A stretch of DNA of 64,000 bases from Nevskia sp. (GTDB lineage: Bacteria; Pseudomonadota; Gammaproteobacteria; Nevskiales; Nevskiaceae): assembly GCA_019689635.1 (NCBI GenBank), contig JADGHB010000008.1, positions 1-64,000 on the forward strand, in the 5' to 3' direction. This document shows, piece after piece, positions 58,897-64,000 of the stretch. The position numbers and the translations under genes were made by a program. Numbering within the stretch: the first letter of the stretch is position 1; each line of letters starts with the position of its first letter. Under the pieces are notes generated by a model. It saw only the letters and a program-made list of their open reading frames with translations, did not search any database and was not told the DNA's origin.

Positions 58897-58989
58897 ATGC
58901 TAGACCAAAAACGAGCGCGGCGCTGGCTTGATCCGCCGGCGGTCGGCATCCTCTTGCTCGGCGCGGTCATCGGCGGATTGCTGGCCTGA
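58897..58989 (+). CDS. Small one-helix membrane ORF
   Basis: 30 residues ([20 protein letters not shown]... then a hydrophobic tail). The basic N-terminus and a single hydrophobic helix fit a small membrane protein. AGGAA lies 8 nt before the ATG and the stop is 5 nt before the DUF167 gene. Too short for a search to decide easily; it could be a random ORF. Confidence 0.35.
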   Translation: MLDQKRARRWLDPPAVGILLLGAVIGGLLA

Positions 58990-58994
58990 AGCCG

Positions 58995-59273
58995 ATGGCC
59001 CGCCTGCGCCTGCGCGTCAGCCCCGGCAGCTCGCGCAACGCGATTTCGGGTTGGTACGGCGATGCGCTCAAGCTCAGCGTGCGCGCCGCGCCGGAACGCG
59101 GGCGCGCCAACGAAGCCGTCGCAACCCTGCTGGCACAGGCGCTGGCGCTGCCGCGCGGGGCGGTGACAGTGGTCGCCGGCCAGGCCGCGCGCGACAAGAC
59201 CGTCGAGATCGCCGGTCTGGACGCCGCGGCCGTGCGCGCGCGCATCGACGCCTGGCTGGCCGGTACGGGATGA
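58995..59273 (+). CDS. yggU: DUF167 (YggU) family protein
   Basis: 92 residues. DUF167 pattern [37 protein letters not shown] with the basic loop, then [18 protein letters not shown]. Small alpha/beta protein of unknown role, often next to yggT. Upstream of hisB by 71 nt. Confidence 0.9.
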   Translation: MARLRLRVSPGSSRNAISGWYGDALKLSVRAAPERGRANEAVATLLAQALALPRGAVTVVAGQAARDKTVEIAGLDAAAVRARIDAWLAGTG

Positions 59274-59344
59274 ATCCGGCGCCGCGGGATGCTATCCTTG
59301 CGCCTCCTCGCCTGACCCCTCCTGACTCTTTTCGTCCGCCGCCG

Positions 59345-59953
59345 ATGAGCGTGCGCAATTCCCCCGATCGCCAAGCGAGCGTCCGCCGCGACACGCGCGA
59401 GACGCAGATCGGCGTCGAATTGAACCTCGACGGCAGCGGTGTGGCACGTTTCGCCACCGGGCTGCCGTTCCTCGAGCACATGCTGGAACAAGTGGCCCGC
59501 CACGGCCTGATCGACCTCGCGGTCGAGGCCAAAGGCGACACGCACATCGACCCCCACCACACCGTCGAGGACATCGGCATCACGCTGGGCCAGGCGTTCG
59601 ACCGGGCGCTCGGCGACAAGCGCGGCATCGCGCGCTACGGCCACGCCTACGTGCCGCTGGACGAGGCGCTGTCGCGCGTGGTGCTCGATTGCTCCGGCCG
59701 CCCCGCTCTGGAATGGTTCGTGGAATTCCCCCGCGCGCGGGTCGCGGAGTTCGACGTGGATCTGTTCCGCGAGTTCTTCCAGGGTTTCGTCAACCACGCC
59801 CGGGTCACGCTGCACGTGGACGGCCTGCGCGGACGCAACACGCACCACATCGCCGAGACCGTGTTCAAAGCCTTCGGCCGCGCGCTGCGCATGGCGGTCG
59901 CGCCCGATCCGCGCGCCGCCGGCACGCTGCCTTCGACCAAGGGCGTGCTGTAA
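59345..59953 (+). CDS. hisB: Imidazoleglycerol-phosphate dehydratase
   Basis: 202 residues, the single-domain dehydratase without the histidinol-phosphatase fusion found in enterobacteria. Metal-site motifs are [31 protein letters not shown], and [17 protein letters not shown]. Step seven of histidine synthesis. The start is ATG 59345 (MSVRNSP). Confidence 0.96.
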   Translation: MSVRNSPDRQASVRRDTRETQIGVELNLDGSGVARFATGLPFLEHMLEQVARHGLIDLAVEAKGDTHIDPHHTVEDIGITLGQAFDRALGDKRGIARYGHAYVPLDEALSRVVLDCSGRPALEWFVEFPRARVAEFDVDLFREFFQGFVNHARVTLHVDGLRGRNTHHIAETVFKAFGRALRMAVAPDPRAAGTLPSTKGVL

Positions 59954-59999
59954 GGCGATTCCGGCCGTAGCGCTTTTTCCGAGGTCCCAGTTCCGCGGC

Positions 60000-60656
60000 A
60001 TGGAAACCATCGGCATCATCGACTACGGCATGGGCAATCTGCACTCGCTGCAGAAATCCCTAGAGCGCGCCGCCGGCGGCAGCCGCGTGCTGGTGAGCTA
60101 CGATCCCGAAACGCTGCTGGCCTGCGACCGTCTGGTGCTGCCCGGCGTCGGCGGCGCGCGCGCGTGCATGGACGAACTCAAGCGCCTGGAGCTCGACCGC
60201 GTGGTGCGGGAAGCGGCGCGGCGCAAGCCGCTTTTGGGCGTGTGCCTGGGCATGCAGGTGTTGCTGGAGCACAGCGACGAAAACGGCGGCGTGGCCACGC
60301 TCGGCCTGATCCCCGGCCAGGTGGTGCGCTTCCCCGATCCGCCACCGCCCGAGCCGGGAGCGCCGGCGGACGCGCGCCTGAAAGTGCCGCACATGGGCTG
60401 GAATCGCGTGCACCAGAACCGGCCGCATCCGCTGTGGGCGGGCGTGCCCGACGACGCCTGGTTCTATTTCGTGCACAGTTACTACGCCGCGCCGCGCGAT
60501 CCGGCGCACGTGCTGGGGACCGCCGACTACCTCCGGCCGTTCGCCGCGGCGATCGCGCGCGACAACGTCGCCGGTTTCCAGTTTCATCCGGAGAAGAGCC
60601 AGGACGCAGGCCTGCGCCTGCTGGCCAACTTCGCGGCCTGGAACGGCGAGGGCTGA
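60000..60656 (+). CDS. hisH: Imidazole glycerol-phosphate synthase, glutaminase subunit
   Basis: 218 residues. Class I glutamine amidotransferase with the nucleophile Cys82 in GVCLGMQ and the His-x-Glu pair in FQFHPEKSQ. It delivers ammonia to HisF. It follows hisB by 46 nt. Start ATG 60000. Confidence 0.96.
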   Translation: METIGIIDYGMGNLHSLQKSLERAAGGSRVLVSYDPETLLACDRLVLPGVGGARACMDELKRLELDRVVREAARRKPLLGVCLGMQVLLEHSDENGGVATLGLIPGQVVRFPDPPPPEPGAPADARLKVPHMGWNRVHQNRPHPLWAGVPDDAWFYFVHSYYAAPRDPAHVLGTADYLRPFAAAIARDNVAGFQFHPEKSQDAGLRLLANFAAWNGEG

Positions 60657-60818
60657 ACGGTCGGTCGAACCACAGGGCCGGTGGGCGTCTGGCGTCTCTT
60701 GCCATGGCCTGCGCTTTGCGGCACAGTCTTGAGCAGGGATTGTCGCAGCCTCTTCCACCGTCAGGCCTGCTCTCAGGATTCGAACACCGCTTCCACCGCC
60801 GCCTGCGGGCTCCCGCTC
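60657..60818. other. Gene-free spacer between hisH and hisA
   Basis: 162 nt with no ORF of its own that I can support; the hisA frame is open upstream but has no ribosome-binding site. No obvious hairpin or promoter. Confidence 0.3.
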
Positions 60819-61544
60819 ATGCTGCTGATCCCAGCCATCGACCTCAAGAACGGCCAATGCGTGCGTCTGCGTCAGGGACGCATGGACGAGGTCACCGTGT
60901 TTTCCAAGGACCCCGCCGCGGTGGCCAGGCGCTGGATCGACGAAGGCGCGCAGCGCCTGCACGTGGTCGATCTCGACGGCGCGCTCAAGGGCACGCCGGT
61001 CAACCTCAAGGTCGTGGAAAAGATCGCCGTGGCCGCCGGCCGCGTGCCGCTCCAGGTGGGCGGCGGCGTGCGCGACGAGGAAACCGTGCAGCGCTACCTC
61101 GACGCCGGCGCCAGTTTCGTCATCATCGGCACCAAGGCGGTCAACACCCCGCATTTCCTGCGCGACCTGTGCCTGGAGTATCCGCGGCGGATCTTCGTCG
61201 GGCTCGACGCGCGCGACGGCCGCGTCGCGGTGGACGGCTGGAGCAAGCTGTCGCACCACGACGTGATCGAGATGGCCCAGCACTGCGAACGCGACGGCGT
61301 GGAGGCGATCATCTACACCGACATCGGCCGTGACGGCATGCTGGGCGGCTTCAACGCCCAGGCCACGCGTCAACTGGCGCGCTCGGTCAACACGCCGGTG
61401 ATCGCCTCCGGCGGCGTCGCCACCCTGGACGACCTCGCCGCGCTGTGCGCGCTGCGCGAGGACGGCGTGATCGGCGCGGTGATCGGCCGCGCGCTGTACG
61501 AAGGCGGGCTGAAGTTCAGCGAATGCCTCAAGGCCGTGCAGTGA
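60819..61544 (+). CDS. hisA: ProFAR isomerase
   Basis: 241 residues, (beta/alpha)8 barrel. Catalytic Asp8 in [30 protein letters not shown], then [13 protein letters not shown] with the second Asp. It isomerises ProFAR to PRFAR. Start ATG 60819; the frame is open upstream to 60681 but that part does not match the family. Confidence 0.96.
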   Translation: MLLIPAIDLKNGQCVRLRQGRMDEVTVFSKDPAAVARRWIDEGAQRLHVVDLDGALKGTPVNLKVVEKIAVAAGRVPLQVGGGVRDEETVQRYLDAGASFVIIGTKAVNTPHFLRDLCLEYPRRIFVGLDARDGRVAVDGWSKLSHHDVIEMAQHCERDGVEAIIYTDIGRDGMLGGFNAQATRQLARSVNTPVIASGGVATLDDLAALCALREDGVIGAVIGRALYEGGLKFSECLKAVQ

Positions 61545-61557
61545 ACGGCGTTTCCCC

Positions 61558-62340
61558 GTGCTAGCCAAGCGCATCATCCCCTGCCTCGACATCGACGCCG
61601 GGCGCGTGGTCAAAGGCGTGAAATTCGAGGACCTGCGCGATGCTGGCGATCCGGTGGAAGTGGCGCGCCGCTACGACCAGCAGGGTGCCGACGAGCTGGT
61701 GTTCCTCGACATCACCGCTTCGGCCCAGGACCGCGCCATCCTGTTCAAGACGGTGGAAGCGGTGGCGCGCGAGATCTACATCCCGCTCACCGTCGGCGGC
61801 GGCGTGCGCTCCTGCGCCGACGTGCGCGCGCTGCTGTCCGCCGGTGCCGACAAGGTTTCGATCAACACCGCGGCGGTGCTCGACCCCGATTTCGTCACCG
61901 AGGCTGGCGAGCGCTACGGCGTGCAGTGCATCGTGGCGGCGATCGACGCCAAGCGCGTCAAGCCGCGCAAGAAGGACGCCGGGGCGCCGCCGCGCTGGCA
62001 GATCTACACCCACGGCGGGCGCAAGAGCACCGGGCTGGACGCGATCGAATGGGCCCGCACCCTGGTCGAGAAAGGCGCCGGCGAGCTCCTGGTGACCAGC
62101 ATGGACCGCGATGGGACTCAGGAAGGCTACGACCTCGAGCTGCTGCGCGCGATCGCCGACGCCGTGCCGGTGCCGGTGGTGGCCAGCGGCGGCGTCGGCG
62201 AACTGGAGCACCTTTACCAGGGCTTCGTCGAGGGCCACGCCGACGCGGTGCTGGCCGCCAGCATTTTCCATTCCGGCGCCCACACGGTCGGCGAGGCCAA
62301 GCGCTATCTCGCCGCGCGCGGCATTCCGGTGCGGCTGTGA
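61558..62340 (+). CDS. hisF: Imidazole glycerol-phosphate synthase, cyclase subunit
   Basis: 260 residues with a GTG start at 61558. Asp11 in [14 protein letters not shown] and the second Asp in AAIDAKRVK are the catalytic pair; [31 protein letters not shown] is the phosphate-binding half. It makes IGP and AICAR with HisH. It follows hisA by 13 nt. Confidence 0.97.
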   Translation: MLAKRIIPCLDIDAGRVVKGVKFEDLRDAGDPVEVARRYDQQGADELVFLDITASAQDRAILFKTVEAVAREIYIPLTVGGGVRSCADVRALLSAGADKVSINTAAVLDPDFVTEAGERYGVQCIVAAIDAKRVKPRKKDAGAPPRWQIYTHGGRKSTGLDAIEWARTLVEKGAGELLVTSMDRDGTQEGYDLELLRAIADAVPVPVVASGGVGELEHLYQGFVEGHADAVLAASIFHSGAHTVGEAKRYLAARGIPVRL

Positions 62341-62678
62341 CGCCGGGCGCCTCCGAACTGGCGGAAGTGCTCGCGGCGCTCGAGACGGTGTTGCGCGCGC
62401 GGCGCGGCGCCGACCCCAAGCGTTCCTATACCGCCGGCCTGTACGCCGCCGGCCCCGACGCCATCTTGAAGAAGATCGGCGAGGAAGCCGCCGAAGTGCT
62501 GCTCGCCGCCAAGAACCCGGACCGCGCTCAGCTGGTGCACGAACTGGCCGACCTGTGGTTTCACACCCTGGTGTTGATGGCGGCGTATGATGTGCCTTTG
62601 AGCGCGCTCGGCGCGGAGCTGGCGCGACGCATGGGCCGTTCGGGTCTGGACGAAAAGGCCGCGCGCGGTCAAGCTTGA
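62337..62678 (+). CDS. hisE: Phosphoribosyl-ATP pyrophosphatase
   Basis: 113 residues. MazG-like [37 protein letters not shown] fits HisE. GTG start 62337 overlaps the hisF stop by 4 nt (GTGA). The cyclohydrolase hisI usually precedes hisE in related operons but is not present here, nor is it fused to this gene. Confidence 0.93.
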   Translation: MTPGASELAEVLAALETVLRARRGADPKRSYTAGLYAAGPDAILKKIGEEAAEVLLAAKNPDRAQLVHELADLWFHTLVLMAAYDVPLSALGAELARRMGRSGLDEKAARGQA

Positions 62679-62754
62679 CGGAAGCGGCGCCGAACGAGTC
62701 CAGGCACGGATTTTCGGCCAACGATCAAGCCGTCGTCACGGCAGCGAGGTAGCG

Positions 62755-63000
62755 ATGTTTTCCGGAACCTTCAGCATCTGGCACTGGCTGATCCTGTTGC
62801 TCATCGTCATCGCGGTGTTCGGGACCAAAAAGCTGCGCAACGCCGGTTCCGACCTCGGCGCGGCGGTGAAGAACTTCAGATCCGCGATGCGCGAGGGCGA
62901 GAACGAGGCCTCGGCCGCCAAGCCCGCCGAGGCGATCGAAGGCGAGGCCAAACCGGTCTCTAAACCGTCCGCAACCCAGACCAGCGAACAGAAGAACTGA
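62755..63000 (+). CDS. tatA: Twin-arginine translocase subunit TatA
   Basis: 81 residues. N-terminal membrane helix ([39 protein letters not shown]) with the FGTKKL hinge and amphipathic helix of TatA/E. It forms the translocation pore for folded proteins. GAGGT lies 6 nt before the ATG. A Glu/Ala/Lys-rich tail follows. Confidence 0.95.
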   Translation: MFSGTFSIWHWLILLLIVIAVFGTKKLRNAGSDLGAAVKNFRSAMREGENEASAAKPAEAIEGEAKPVSKPSATQTSEQKN

Positions 63001-63018
63001 TCGTTCGGTACTGCAGCC

Positions 63019-63324
63019 ATGCTCGATTTCAGCTTCTCCGAGCTGGTGCTGTGCTTCGTCGTGGCCCTGGTGGTGCTCGGCCCCGAGCGCCTGCCCGGCG
63101 TGGCGCGCACGCTGGGCCGCTGGACCGGGCGCGCGCGCGTGTACCTGCGCAACCTGTCTTCCGAACTGGAGCGCGAGACCCAGGTCGCCGAACTCAAGCG
63201 GCAGCTCGAGGACGCGCAGCGCATCCTGCGCGAGCAGTCGCAGGCGGTGCACGACCAAGCACGCCAGCTCGCCGCCGAAGCGAAACCGCAGCCCCCCGAC
63301 CGCTCTTCGCAAGCGCATGGCTGA
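63019..63324 (+). CDS. tatB: Twin-arginine translocase subunit TatB
   Basis: 101 residues. MLDFSFSELVLCFVVALVVLGPERLPGVARTLGRW is the TatB membrane helix with the characteristic GPERLP hinge; a coiled acidic/basic region follows. It forms the substrate-receptor complex with TatC. 18 nt after tatA. Confidence 0.94.
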   Translation: MLDFSFSELVLCFVVALVVLGPERLPGVARTLGRWTGRARVYLRNLSSELERETQVAELKRQLEDAQRILREQSQAVHDQARQLAAEAKPQPPDRSSQAHG

Positions 63325-64000
63325 ACCGGCCGACGGCGCGCCGCCCGGCGGCGAGGAACAATCGCTGCTTTCGCATCTGATCGAGCTGCGCAGCCGTCTG
63401 ATCCGCGCCCTGCTCGGCGTGCTGATCGCCTTCCTGCCGCTGGCCTATTTCGCGCGCAGCCTCTATCACCTTCTCGCCGAGCCCCTGCTCCAACGCTTGC
63501 CCGCCGGCGGCTCGATGATCGCCACCGAGGTCGCCGCACCGTTTCTGGTGCCTTTCAAGCTCGCCGCGGTGCTGGCCTTCGCCCTTGCCCTGCCCTGGGT
63601 CCTGTACCAGCTGTGGGCCTTCGTCGCGCCGGGACTGTACCGCCACGAACGCCGCCTGGTGGCACCCTTGCTGGTGTCCAGTACGCTGCTGTTCTATCTC
63701 GGCGTGGCGTTCGCCTATTTCCTGGTGCTGCCGGCGGTGTTCCGCTTCTTCGTCTCGGTGGCGCCGGAAGGCGTGGCGGTGATGACCGACGTCGGCAAGT
63801 ACCTGGACTTCGTCACCAAGCTGTTCCTCGCCTTCGGCTTGACCTTCGAGACGCCAGTGGCGATCGTGCTGCTGTGCTGGAGCGGCGTGGTCACTCCGGC
63901 CCAGCTCGCCGCGCGCCGCGATTACGTGCTGGTGGGCGTGTTCTTCGTCGCCGCCATCCTCACGCCGCCGGACGTGCTGTCGCAGACGCTGCTCGCGGTA
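63317..64000 (+). CDS. tatC: Twin-arginine translocase subunit TatC, partial
   Basis: At least 228 residues, cut by the window end. It begins LLSHLIELRSRLIRALLG, the family start, and has the FVAPGLYRHERRL cytoplasmic motif, with five membrane segments visible, so only the last is missing. It overlaps tatB by 8 nt. Tat export is relevant to secreted cofactor enzymes of this organism. Confidence 0.94.
   Translation, partial: MAEPADGAPPGGEEQSLLSHLIELRSRLIRALLGVLIAFLPLAYFARSLYHLLAEPLLQRLPAGGSMIATEVAAPFLVPFKLAAVLAFALALPWVLYQLWAFVAPGLYRHERRLVAPLLVSSTLLFYLGVAFAYFLVLPAVFRFFVSVAPEGVAVMTDVGKYLDFVTKLFLAFGLTFETPVAIVLLCWSGVVTPAQLAARRDYVLVGVFFVAAILTPPDVLSQTLLAV

Overview
The window is a very GC-rich, gene-dense bacterial chromosome segment. 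The gene families point to a proteobacterium that oxidises C1 compounds and fixes CO2. Gammaproteobacteria is my best guess, because metH is one gene and the hisBHAF-hisE-tatABC order fits, but Betaproteobacteria is not excluded. No rRNA, tRNA, CRISPR array or transposase was recognised.

C1 oxidation (about 1-10.8 kb and 13.4-19 kb). A leftward operon (beta-RFAP synthase, mtdB, ATP-grasp ligase, mch, RimK-like ATP-grasp ligase) faces a rightward operon (fhcB, fhcA, fhcD, fhcC, folB-like). Together they encode much of the tetrahydromethanopterin/methylofuran route from formaldehyde to formate and part of cofactor synthesis; fae is not in the window. A 167-bp multi-hairpin repeat occurs twice in inverted orientation, once at the end of the leftward operon and once between fhcD and fhcC. 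After YceI, a TIGR01777 protein and RarD comes a leftward lanthanide-type methanol dehydrogenase locus: xoxF, a XoxJ-like binding protein fused to ankyrin repeats, a XoxG-like cytochrome c and a beta-propeller protein. A strong hairpin terminator lies directly after xoxF.

CO2 fixation (19.2-27.6 kb). The leftward run cbbF-cbbP-cbbA-cbbL-cbbS-(DJ-1 family)-cbbX-cbbZ has a divergent LysR gene (cbbR) and tandem CbbR-type boxes between. Methanol could thus be oxidised to CO2 and the CO2 reassimilated by red-type RuBisCO. This pathway reading is inference.

Accessory stretch (27.6-34.5 kb). A DUF6036-type nucleotidyltransferase pair, a porin, VapBC, an EamA transporter, a SnoaL-like protein, a glutamic-peptidase-like lipoprotein and a MbcA/RES toxin-antitoxin pair.

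Housekeeping and transport (34.5-54.3 kb). Class I fumarase, a TonB-dependent receptor, a queuosine-precursor-type transporter coupled to a patatin, a DUF5924/DUF2914 protein, split proton-translocating transhydrogenase (pntAA-pntAB-pntB), a heavy-metal RND efflux operon, rubredoxin plus AlkB alkane hydroxylase, and a DUF1631 protein.

Right end (54.4-64 kb). Cobalamin-dependent metH, slyD, a tiny membrane ORF with a DUF167 gene, hisB-hisH-hisA-hisF-hisE (no hisI) and tatA-tatB-tatC, with tatC cut by the window edge.
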